Below, piece by piece: positions 9,762 to 17,121 of a stretch of 24,679 nucleotides of DNA; position 1 is the first letter of the stretch, and each line of letters begins with the position of its first letter. A program made the translations under genes and the position numbers. The stretch is from positions 1 through 24,679 of the forward strand of contig CAMNFJ010000021.1 in NCBI GenBank assembly GCA_946536955.1, in the 5' to 3' direction. The stretch is from CAG-791 sp002394525 (GTDB lineage Bacteria; Bacillota; Clostridia; Lachnospirales; Lachnospiraceae). The notes under the pieces are model-generated. The model saw only the letters and a program-made list of their open reading frames with translations. It did not search any database and was not told the DNA's origin.

Positions 9762-10424
9762 ATGGCACGCAAAGATAGAACTGGAAATCGAAAACCGAGA
9801 AACTCTCGTTTAGGCCAGCGAGTACCTGAGATGGGATACTATCTTATTGTGACAGATACAAAAGAAACTGAGCGTTGTTACTTTACTGGATTAAGAGATA
9901 GTCTCCCTTCTAATCTGAGGCAAAAGCTGATAATAAAGGTGGTCGAGACAACAGCAAAAGATCTAATACAAAAATGCATTGAACTGGTATCTTATGAACC
10001 GCAATACCGTATCCCGTGGATAGTGTTTGACCGTGATCAGGTTGTAGATTTCGACTCCATTATAGAAGATGCGGAAAAGAAAGGTATAAATGCAGGATGG
10101 TCAAATCCATGTTTTGAAATATGGATGTTTGGTTACTTTGGTAAGATGCCAGTTATCCAGGACTCATGGACATGTTGCAGAAAATTTGAAGAGATTTACA
10201 AAAATAAGACAGGATTGGATTATAGCAAAGCAGACAAAAATATATATAAGAATTTATTAAAACATGGAGATGAGTTGAAGGCTATTAGCATTGCTGAACA
10301 AAAATACAAACAATGCAAAGATTCTGGTCATATAAAAGCTTCTGAAATGTGTCCTTGCACAACTGTACATGAACTTGTAAAGGAAATACGAGACAAGGTG
10401 CAAGTCGGGGAGTGCACAAGTTGA
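9762..10424 (+). CDS. rloB: RloB-family protein (AbiLii-like), predicted nuclease partner
   Basis: 220 aa. ATG 9762 follows the ATPase stop by 2 nt, with GAGGAA (9751-9756) as ribosome site. RloB family hallmarks seen: basic N-terminus; strand YYLIVTDTKETERCYF with acidic E35 and E37; WIVFDRDQ with D90 and D92; and the SNPCFEIWMFGYF block (114-126) that matches the family's 'S-P-FE-W' motif. The arrangement of a Glu after the first strand and a DxD after a later one is Toprim-like, so a metal-dependent nuclease role is plausible but inferred. RloB proteins are encoded beside RloA-type ATPases and in AbiL-like phage-resistance loci. No restriction-modification genes are nearby, so this is a stand-alone pair. 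Confidence 0.85.
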   Translation: MARKDRTGNRKPRNSRLGQRVPEMGYYLIVTDTKETERCYFTGLRDSLPSNLRQKLIIKVVETTAKDLIQKCIELVSYEPQYRIPWIVFDRDQVVDFDSIIEDAEKKGINAGWSNPCFEIWMFGYFGKMPVIQDSWTCCRKFEEIYKNKTGLDYSKADKNIYKNLLKHGDELKAISIAEQKYKQCKDSGHIKASEMCPCTTVHELVKEIRDKVQVGECTS

Positions 10425-10462
10425 CCCACTCCATGTGCCAAAGGTGACAGGTTACAGCCGGA

Positions 10463-10491
10463 TTGACATAAAACTACTACATTTCTATAAT
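10463..10491 (+). promoter_or_regulatory. Full-consensus sigma-A promoter
   Basis: TTGACA at 10463-10468 and TATAAT at 10486-10491 are separated by exactly 17 nt, matching the vegetative consensus at every position. Transcription would begin near 10498. The promoter lies 39 nt after the RloB stop and drives either a small RNA ending at 10786 or the leader of the secreted protein gene at 10863. Confidence 0.8.
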
Positions 10492-10497
10492 TAAAAG

Positions 10498-10786
10498 GAA
10501 CTGAAACTTAAGAGCCATTATACTGACGGACGGTAGATCATGCAGGGGAAGTGGTGGACTCAGAAAAAGATCCGCAGGGATTTTAAAATATTTCCGGGTT
10601 GTTTCTCAGATACAGTGTTCAGACATCTCTATACTGGTGGCTTCGTCCGCTATTTTTGCCTTGTACTCGGGGAAATGCCCTGTACAATTATTAAAAACTG
10701 GTTTTTGACAATTCCTGACTGGAATTTGATATATGAACACACAGTTTAGAAGGGACAGAGGATGTCTCTTTTAAACCGTGTGTTTT
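10498..10786 (+). ncRNA. Candidate small RNA or attenuated leader between promoter and terminator
   Basis: The roughly 290 nt between the consensus promoter and the terminator contains several hairpins: TTGTAC/GTACAA (10661-10687, with an inner GGG/CCC), AATTCC/GGAATT (10710-10726), and the terminator itself. An ORF of 69 codons (10540-10749) lies inside it but has only a poor ribosome site, no recognised similarity, and its stop falls within the terminator arm, so I do not call it a gene. A second weaker promoter-like pair (TTGACA at 10705, TATATG at 10730, 19-nt spacer) is present. It matches no RNA family that I recognise. It may equally be a leader in which the terminator attenuates the gene at 10863. 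Confidence 0.45.
10736..10786 (+). terminator. Rho-independent terminator
   Basis: AACACACAGTTTA (10736-10748) pairs with TAAACCGTGTGTT (10772-10784) with one mismatch; an inner AGGGACA/TGTCTCT extends the stem. The right arm runs into TTTTTT. It sits 77 nt before the start of the next gene, so readthrough would be needed for promoters upstream to express that gene. A second hairpin, CTGCCTG (10799-10805) / CAGGCAG (10825-10831), follows. Confidence 0.75.
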
Positions 10787-10862
10787 TTATATATCCTGCT
10801 GCCTGAAATCCTGTGAATAATGTGCAGGCAGTTGTGAAAAGCTTTATAAGTGGGAGGTGTGT

Positions 10863-13800
10863 ATGAAAACAGGAAAAAATCGACTGGTAAGGGGAATGGC
10901 ATTGTTTATGTCAGGAATACTGTTTTTCGGACCAATGCCGGGAACTGTTACCGCATCGGAGGTCCCGTCAGATTCCGTGGAGACATCAGAAGTTTTCATA
11001 GAGCCAGAGGTATATAATTCACAGGCTCCGGAATACGATACAAATGGCGAGACCTGGAATGTATCTGATGGATCAGATACTGAAACCGCTATGTTTCATT
11101 CGGAAAATGCTGCGGCAGGCGAAGAAGCTGTTTTTTCCGAAGACGGACAATCAGCAGAGACAGAAGAAGAAGACTTCGTCTTTTCTGAAAATGAGCAGTC
11201 TGAGGAAGCAGGTGACCAGGGTGCACTTCCCGAAGGCGGTCAGCCTGAAGAAGCAGCTCCCGAGAGCGAATTCCCTGAAGGCCAGCCTGAAGAAGCAGCT
11301 CCCGAGAGCGAATTCCCCGAAGGCCAGCCTGAAGAAGCAGCTCCCGAGAGCGAATTCCCCCAAGGCCAGCCTGAAGAAGCAGCTCCCGAGAGCAAATTCC
11401 CCGAAGGCCAGCCGGAAGAAGCGGATCCCGGAAGCGCATTTGACGAAACCGGCTATCCGGAAGGAGCGGATGGAGATCAGGCCTTTTCTGAAATCGGCCA
11501 GTCTGAGGACGAATTAGGCCAGTCTGAGGAGAACGGGGACGCGGAGGCTGCATTCCGCGCAGTTGATCCGGCTCTGGACCAGGAAGAAGCGGCTTCAGTT
11601 CCTGCCGGTGAATGGCCCGTGCTGACAGATGACCAGTCCGTGACAGAAGCTGCAGAAGCGGCAGAAGCAGCAGGAAATTCCGGAGATGACGCAGGTAATG
11701 TGATTGCAGTGGACCCTCAGACGGAAGAAACAGCCTCTGAAGAAGCTGCCGGAACCGTGAGTGGTAACTGGACCTATACTCTCAAGGAAAATGGTCTGAC
11801 GATCGATAAGTATACCGGCTCGGAGACGGAGGTCGTGATCCCTGACACCATAGACGGTTACAAGGTTTCCAATATAGGCAGGAAGGCCTTTTATAACAAT
11901 CACACGATGCGAAGTGTAACGATCCCTGTCGGTATCACCTCGATCGGCGCAGAGGCATTTTGCGGCTGCATAGCCCTGAATACGATCAACTATAATGCCA
12001 GGAACTGCACTTTTCCGTCTGTATGGATCTACGACGATGCCAGAGGCGTGGGTGTCTTCAGCGGGGCCGGCTCCGCGTCCACATCCCTGACAGTTGTTTT
12101 CGGCTCCGGGATCGCCAGTGTCCCTGCCAATATGTTTCATACTGCAAGTATCGGGGAGTACGGGGTAAAGGGCTATGACTATGCCCACATCACCTCAATT
12201 GTATTTTCCGATTCGATCAGAGAGATCGGCAGCAATGCCTTCCGCAACTGTGATGACCTGGGCAGCGTTGAACTGGGAAGCAGGATCACAACAGTTGGCT
12301 CCAATGCATTTAACGACTGCGATTCCATTGTGAACCTGGATCTGGATGACAACCTGCAGACGATCCAGGAGGGAGCCTTCGGTTCCTGTAACAGTCTTGA
12401 AACGATCCACTGGGGCAGCAGCCTGGATACGATCGACAAAAGCGCATTTGAAGGATGCATAAACCTTCTGGAAGCTGACATTCCCTCACCTGTCAGGACG
12501 ATCGGCATCAGGGCTTTTGCCGACTGCCAGTCTCTGACCAGAGTCATTCTTCCCGCCAGCCTCAATTCGCTGAAGGGAGAGGCTTTTATGGGAACCCTGA
12601 AGCTGTCCTCTCTCACCGTCAATTCTAAAAACCTGACACCTGCGACTCCATGGATCCATGACAATGCCAGGGGAGCGGGCGTCTTCAGCGGCGCAGGGGC
12701 AGGCGTGACCAGTATGGAGGTCGTCTTTGGAAATGGCGTGACAAATGTTCCTGCCAACCTCTTTTATACGGCCAGTATAGGCGAGTATGGCCTCAAGGGA
12801 TATGATTTCGCCCATGTGACCTCCGTCCGTTTTTCAAATACGGTCGAAACGATCGGTGAAAATGCATTCAGAAACTGTGATGACCTGGCCGCTGTAACAC
12901 TTGGGACCGGCCTTACCGAGATCGGAACCAGGGCCTTCTGCGACTGCGACAATATCACTTCCATTACGATGAGCCCTGCCCTGCATACCATCGGGGAGGC
13001 GGCCTTCAATTCCTGCGACGGACTTGAAGCGATCCACTGGAGCACAGGGCTGGATGAAATCGGTACGTCCGCATTCGAGTCCTGCACCAGCCTCAAAGAG
13101 GTCCAGCTCCCGTCACCGCTCAGAGTGATCGGACCAAAGGCCTTTAAGGGCTGCACGGCGATGACCGCAGCCTCCCTTCCCGCCAGCCTCAATGAACTCA
13201 GAGGAGAAGCCTTCGCGGAGACGACCAGACTGTCAGAGCTCATCATCAAAGCCCCGAATATGAACGTGGCTTCGCCCTGGATCTATGACGGCGCCAGGGG
13301 CGCGGGCGTCTTCAGCGGCGCGGGAGCCGGCGCCTCCGCCCTGGATGTGAAATTCGCATCCGCCATCAAAAAGATTCCCGCCAATATGTTCTTTACGGCG
13401 AGCACGACGGAATACGGAATCAAAGGGGAGGACTACGCCCACATCACATCGGTCACATTCAATGCGGCCGTGCAGGAAATCGGCACAAATGCCTTCCGTA
13501 CGACCAATGACCTGAAACATGTCTACTACCCCGGAAACCAGGAAAAATGGAAACTCAAAACCACGATCCTGGAAGGAAACGAAGGCCTTGAGGGAGCGAC
13601 AGTCCACTTCGGCTCCCAGCTCAGACATGACCTCATCTCTGTGAATGCGGTCAAAGCGACACTTACAAAAGACGGAAACATCCGCCACTACAAGTGCAAA
13701 GACTGCGGCAATCACTTTTCTGATTCCAGGGGCACGACAAAAATTGCCAAAGCCAACTACACCATCCCGGCAGCAAAGAATATTTCCCTGTCCGCCACCT

Positions 13801-14510
13801 CGCTGACCTATACAGGAGCTGTCAGAAAACCGACAGTAAAAGTCTTAGACCGAAACAAAAAAACCATAGCCAAAGCCAACTACACCATTACCTGGTCCAA
13901 TACTTCCTCCAAAAAAGCAGGGACCTATTACGCAACCGTAAAACTGACCGGGACCAGATATGCCGGATCCAAAAAACTGACCTACAAGATCACACCCGCA
14001 CCCATCGGCAAAGCCAAGGTCACCGGTATCAAAACGAAGGTCTATACAGGAAAAGCCCTTACCCAGAATCCCGTGGTCAAGATCGGCACCACCCTCCTGA
14101 AAAAAGGAACAGACTATACCCTTTCCTATAAAAACAACAAGAACGTCGGCACAGCGACTGTGACCATCACAGGCAAGGGCAACTACAAAGGCACCATCAG
14201 AAAGACCTGGAAGATCAACCCCGGACCCACTGCAATCTCCGCGCTCACCCCGGCATCCGGGGCTTTCACAGCCGCCTGGAAAAAACAAGCCGTCCAGACC
14301 ACCGGCTACAAGATCCAGTACAGCACTGACAAAACATTCAAGACCGGCGTATCGGCAAAGACCGCTGCCGGTGCCTCGACAGTCCGTAAGCAAATAACAG
14401 GCCTTACCAAAGGCAGGACCTACTATGTCAGGATCTGCACCTACAAGACCATCGGAAGCACCAACTACGTCTCAACCTGGAGCCCGGCCAAAAGCGTAAA
14501 GGTTCGATGA
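10863..14510 (+). CDS. Secreted BspA-like leucine-rich repeat surface protein with Ig-like and FN3 modules
   Basis: 1215 aa. ATG 10863 is 5 nt after TGGGAGG (10851-10857). Modules: signal peptide (about 1-32); acidic stretch with 14-aa PEEAAPESEFPEGQ repeats (about 127-195); BspA/LRR_5 repeats (about 300-910) with the usual 'IGxxAFxxCxxLxxVxLPxxLxxIGxxAF' pattern; a YKCKDCG Cys segment near 943; two Ig-like 'Y(T)G...PxVKV' domains (about 960-1120); one FN3 domain to the end. The LRR part is interrupted by a roughly 65-residue block (WIYDxARGxGVFSGAG...EYGxKGxDYAHITSV) that recurs three times. No LPxTG or SLH anchor. BspA-type LRRs in other bacteria bind host matrix or mediate adhesion; the role here is inferred. 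Its Ig-like and FN3 modules resemble those of the giant protein upstream. Confidence 0.85.
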   Translation: MKTGKNRLVRGMALFMSGILFFGPMPGTVTASEVPSDSVETSEVFIEPEVYNSQAPEYDTNGETWNVSDGSDTETAMFHSENAAAGEEAVFSEDGQSAETEEEDFVFSENEQSEEAGDQGALPEGGQPEEAAPESEFPEGQPEEAAPESEFPEGQPEEAAPESEFPQGQPEEAAPESKFPEGQPEEADPGSAFDETGYPEGADGDQAFSEIGQSEDELGQSEENGDAEAAFRAVDPALDQEEAASVPAGEWPVLTDDQSVTEAAEAAEAAGNSGDDAGNVIAVDPQTEETASEEAAGTVSGNWTYTLKENGLTIDKYTGSETEVVIPDTIDGYKVSNIGRKAFYNNHTMRSVTIPVGITSIGAEAFCGCIALNTINYNARNCTFPSVWIYDDARGVGVFSGAGSASTSLTVVFGSGIASVPANMFHTASIGEYGVKGYDYAHITSIVFSDSIREIGSNAFRNCDDLGSVELGSRITTVGSNAFNDCDSIVNLDLDDNLQTIQEGAFGSCNSLETIHWGSSLDTIDKSAFEGCINLLEADIPSPVRTIGIRAFADCQSLTRVILPASLNSLKGEAFMGTLKLSSLTVNSKNLTPATPWIHDNARGAGVFSGAGAGVTSMEVVFGNGVTNVPANLFYTASIGEYGLKGYDFAHVTSVRFSNTVETIGENAFRNCDDLAAVTLGTGLTEIGTRAFCDCDNITSITMSPALHTIGEAAFNSCDGLEAIHWSTGLDEIGTSAFESCTSLKEVQLPSPLRVIGPKAFKGCTAMTAASLPASLNELRGEAFAETTRLSELIIKAPNMNVASPWIYDGARGAGVFSGAGAGASALDVKFASAIKKIPANMFFTASTTEYGIKGEDYAHITSVTFNAAVQEIGTNAFRTTNDLKHVYYPGNQEKWKLKTTILEGNEGLEGATVHFGSQLRHDLISVNAVKATLTKDGNIRHYKCKDCGNHFSDSRGTTKIAKANYTIPAAKNISLSATSLTYTGAVRKPTVKVLDRNKKTIAKANYTITWSNTSSKKAGTYYATVKLTGTRYAGSKKLTYKITPAPIGKAKVTGIKTKVYTGKALTQNPVVKIGTTLLKKGTDYTLSYKNNKNVGTATVTITGKGNYKGTIRKTWKINPGPTAISALTPASGAFTAAWKKQAVQTTGYKIQYSTDKTFKTGVSAKTAAGASTVRKQITGLTKGRTYYVRICTYKTIGSTNYVSTWSPAKSVKVR
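11241..11450 (+). repeat. 42-nt tandem coding repeat
   Basis: CAGCCTGAAGAAGCAGCTCC begins at 11241, 11283, 11325 and 11367, an exact 42-nt (14-aa) period; a degenerate fifth copy starts at 11409. The high identity of the copies shows recent slippage or recombination and predicts length variation between strains in this presumed stalk. Confidence 0.85.
12000..13500 (+). repeat. 627-nt modules within the BspA-like region
   Basis: The TGG codon of the WI(Y/H)DxARGxGVFSGAG block falls at 12024, 12651 and 13278, exactly 627 nt (209 aa) apart each time. Modules one and two are complete (a 65-residue capping block plus six or so LRR_5 repeats); the third stops soon after the capping block, where the Ig-like region begins. 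This is a whole-module duplication, distinct from the short LRR period. Confidence 0.85.
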
Positions 14511-14515
14511 ACCAC

Positions 14516-14850
14516 GTGACAAAGGGGACCATGACAAAGGGGACGGTCCTTTCTGGCACGCTTTGCGTGCCAGGGAGACAGTTCTTTCCGGCACATATCT
14601 GGCTTTCACGCCAAAGGGGACGGTTCTTTCCGGCACATTTTGGTTTTCAAAATGCGCCGGAAAAGACCGTCCCCTTTATCATTGGTTTTCAAAATGCGCC
14701 GGAAAAGACCGTCCCCTTTATCATTGATTTTCAAAATGCGCCGGAAAAGACCGCCCCCTTTGTCATTGATTTTCAAAATGCGCCGGAAAAGACCGCCCCC
14801 TTTGTCATTGATTTTCAAAATGCGCCAGAAAGGACCGTCCCCTTTGTCAC
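14516..14850. repeat. REPIN-like repeat cluster A2 with 5 x 42-bp array
   Basis: Forward units starting TGACAAAGGGGAC (14517, 14531) and further GGGGACGGTTC cores (about 14616) lead into five inverted units. The inverted units repeat GCGCC at 14654, 14696, 14738, 14780 and 14822, an exact 42-bp period, each containing GCGCCGGAAAAGACCG, CCCCTTT and a TTTTCAAAA linker. The last forward unit and first inverted unit pair over about 29 nt (14613-14682). There are no variable spacers, so this is not a CRISPR array. The phase stays open for 189 codons from 14507, but it is repeat sequence and I do not call it a gene. Confidence 0.8.
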
Positions 14851-14878
14851 GCCGGGAAGCCCCGTCCCCGGCTGCCAG

Positions 14879-15979
14879 TCATTTTCTCTGGTACCCGGTC
14901 ACCATTGTCAGAACAAAGCATACCACTGTCCCCCATGCAAAAAATCTATGCCACTTCATATATTCTCTCCGTTTCTTCTTTGCGATCCTCAGAGCTTCCT
15001 CTTTGGTCATCGTGTCTGCTGCGGGCTTCCCGGCCTGTGGTCCTTTGTCATCGGCCGTCTGCGCCGTCTCCTCTGATTCGTGATCCATGGACACATCATC
15101 CAACGTCTGTAACACGATCTCATCCCCGCTGTGCACATAGTGCAGCTGGCTGCCCATCAACTTCTTCATGGCATTGTAGGGATCCACACCGGTGCAATGG
15201 CCGGTGTAAAATACCGTATTCAGCTTGCGCAGCGCCAGCGCGGTATCAATGATCACTGTGATATCTTCATCGGAATAGCCGTTTTTATTCATCATGTGGA
15301 AGCCGCTGATCACCGCGTCAGGAGCTCCGCCGTACAGCTCACGATATCGATCCAGAATATTGAGGATCCCGTGGTGCGCGCACCCCGACAGCAGCACATT
15401 TCTGCTGCCTTCGCTGATCACGAGGCACTGCTCGTGCCGGAAGTCGTCCTGTACAAGTCCCTCCTCCGTTTTCCTCTTCAGTCCATGATTCGCTGAAGAG
15501 ACCGGATGTTCATTACCAATGCCGGTAAAGAGGGACAGCTCGCTGTCGATGCGGAAGATTCCTTTCTCCACACCGTCTTCTGCCTCTTCCCGGCCCGGGA
15601 GAGGGGCCGCATCAACGATCACTGCCTGGGGAAGCTCCCGGATCTTCTTATCAAGGCCGATATACTCGGTCTCGCTGCCCCTGTTGGAAGAATAGAAATC
15701 CCCAAAGGCTTCTTCCTGCAAATAGATCTTCGCGGTTGGATTGATCTTTACGAAGGGCAGGATCCCGCCGCCATGATCATCATGCCCGTGACTGATCACG
15801 ACCGTGTCCACCTGTGTGAGGTCGATCCCCAGCTTCTTTGCATTTTTGATAAACAGGTCTGAATGACCTGTGTCCATCAGAAGCTTGTGGTGCTCTGTCT
15901 CGACATAGAAGCACAGACCATGCTCAAAACCACAGCCTGAAACTCCTTCCGTGTTTTCCGCAAGATTGATGATACGCAT
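14879..15979 (-). CDS. MBL-fold metallo-hydrolase with C-terminal membrane segment
   Basis: 366 aa. ATG at 15979 follows AAAGGAGA by about 6 nt on the minus strand. Metallo-beta-lactamase fold: the metal site HGHDDH at 64-69, then GCAHHGILN, GFHMM and GHCTG, which supply the further His ligands. The order resembles COG1237, the pterin/aminobenzene-ribofuranosyl phosphate synthase-like hydrolases, but substrate cannot be assigned. After the catalytic domain (about 1-290) there is an acidic linker and a positively charged stretch, then one hydrophobic helix (about 347-362) ending in GYQRK, which should tether it to the membrane. This tail is unusual for the family. Single gene, facing the neighbours; the next feature downstream is repeat cluster A2, 29 nt away. 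Confidence 0.8.
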   Translation of the reverse strand: MRIINLAENTEGVSGCGFEHGLCFYVETEHHKLLMDTGHSDLFIKNAKKLGIDLTQVDTVVISHGHDDHGGGILPFVKINPTAKIYLQEEAFGDFYSSNRGSETEYIGLDKKIRELPQAVIVDAAPLPGREEAEDGVEKGIFRIDSELSLFTGIGNEHPVSSANHGLKRKTEEGLVQDDFRHEQCLVISEGSRNVLLSGCAHHGILNILDRYRELYGGAPDAVISGFHMMNKNGYSDEDITVIIDTALALRKLNTVFYTGHCTGVDPYNAMKKLMGSQLHYVHSGDEIVLQTLDDVSMDHESEETAQTADDKGPQAGKPAADTMTKEEALRIAKKKRREYMKWHRFFAWGTVVCFVLTMVTGYQRK

Positions 15980-16177
15980 GATTGTTTCTCCTTTACCAGC
16001 TTTCCCAAATAAACTCAGGATTTAATGCCTTTCCCCTTACTCCCATATGTCGGGCATCTCACAGGAAGGATGTACAGTGCCTGAAGATCAAAACAATGCA
16101 AGGGCACATTGACAAGTCAGGGACCGCTCCATTACCTTTTGACCTTCACATCATAGTAAGTATAGTATAACACAAGC
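15980..16177. other. Leader of the MBL gene, no gene seen
   Basis: This stretch holds the ribosome site of the MBL gene and AT-rich TATACT/TACTAT sequences on the minus strand at about 16155-16175 that could act as -10 boxes, though I find no matching -35. A 62-codon reading frame on the plus strand has no start signal and is not called. Confidence 0.4.
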
Positions 16178-16436
16178 GTGACAAAGGGGACGGTCCTTCG
16201 CGGCGTATGGGAGTCATGGGGACGGTTCCGGGTCCCCTTGACCCGCAAAAGCAGTTCTCTCGAAAACGCCGGTGGATGCTGTTATTAAGTATACAATAAT
16301 ATATGCGGATTTAATCAAAATAATGTTAATGTTTTAAACCTTGCCACTCCCTTTTGTCACGCTTCCCCTTTGTCATTTTGGCTTTTCAAAATGTGCGGAA
16401 AGGGCACTCCCTTTTGTCACTCCCTTTGTCATGCCC
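16178..16436. repeat. Mixed repeat cluster A3, at the 5' edge of a truncated transporter gene
   Basis: 16179 begins a TGACAAAGGGGACGGTCC unit. Directly after it GGAGTCATGGGGACGGTTCC (16210-16229) has the GAGTCA end of the second repeat type with the same core. From 16345 to 16436 there are four TTTGTCA ends (finishing at 16359, 16375, 16419 and 16432) with degraded cores and a TTTTCAAAA linker. 16250-16344 is AT-rich and holds nothing I recognise. The cluster ends about 35 nt before transporter homology resumes, so it marks the deletion joint. Confidence 0.65.
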
Positions 16437-16470
16437 CTGGCTGGTTGCTGTATCCATTTCTTTGCGGTAA

Positions 16471-17121
16471 GATAAAAGATATTCACCATGGTTTTGTGGC
16501 AGACTGGAGGCGTGCAGCGACGGGCTTTCGGCCATGGCTGTCTATAACATGATCTACCTGCTCTTCATCTCATTTCCCCTGGGCATGAGTGCAGTGATCC
16601 GCATGCTGACCAGCGTATTTGTGGGAGAAGAGGATAGGGATTCGATCCTGGATCTGGTCAGGATCACATTGACCAGCGTCCTGGCGGTCACCCTGGCGAT
16701 CGGAGCGGCTGTATTTATCATGTCCGATGACCTTGCCGCCCTGTATTTCCCGGACTTATCCTCGGATGTCTTTGAACTGACGCGCCAGCTTCTGGCGGTC
16801 TTCGCTGTCAGCATTCCCCTGGTACTGGTCACCTCCTGCACGTCGGATTTTTTTCAGGCAGTCGGGCACATCGCCTTTGTAAATGTTATTTCCATATCAG
16901 ATGGCTTTCTGGCCATGGTCATACCGACCCTCTTTCTTGCTCCCCTCCTGGGCGCAAGAGGCGTCTGGATCGCACTTTTCGTCGGCAGCGTAGCCGTCGC
17001 CCTGTTAGAAGCCTTTTACTCCGTCCTGCGCTGCGGTCCTTTTGCGGACACCTCTCCCGTAAACTCGATGAGTGGCTCCTTCTCCCCCTGGTCTTCAGGG
17101 AGGATGACAATCCCCGCATGA
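16471..17121 (+). pseudogene. MATE-family transporter remnant, C-terminal half only
   Basis: The reading frame is open from 16471 (after a stop at 16468) with homology-like sequence GRLEACSDGLSAMAVYNMIYLLF, then about five hydrophobic helices with MATE-type features: GEEDRDSI after the second helix, SDFFQAVGH, and LGARGVWIAL near the end. These match the second half of a MATE protein; the first six helices are missing. The frame ends in a divergent tail (TSPVNSMSGSF...), whereas the +2 frame over the same bases reads RKLDEWLLLPLVFREDDNPR and continues straight into the following ATPase domain. So a frameshift near 17030-17060 has split what was one MATE-ATPase fusion gene, a layout I believe exists in related clostridia. 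ATG 16534 exists but has no ribosome site. The overlap ATGA at 17118-17121 could alternatively mean coupled genes; I favour decay. Confidence 0.7.

Noticed and set aside
10540..10749. 69-codon reading frame between RloB and the BspA-like gene
   Set aside because: Poor ribosome site, no recognised similarity, and its stop falls inside a terminator arm. Kept only as part of the candidate RNA.
14654..14850. Possible CRISPR array (regular 42-bp repeats)
   Set aside because: The whole 42-bp unit repeats; there are no unique spacers, and the sequence is the same element as the dispersed repeats. No cas genes are present.
14507..15076. Long plus-strand reading frame (189 codons) over the repeat array
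   Set aside because: It exists because the repeat period is a multiple of three; its product is repeated FQNAPEKT units and then the antisense of the MBL gene.
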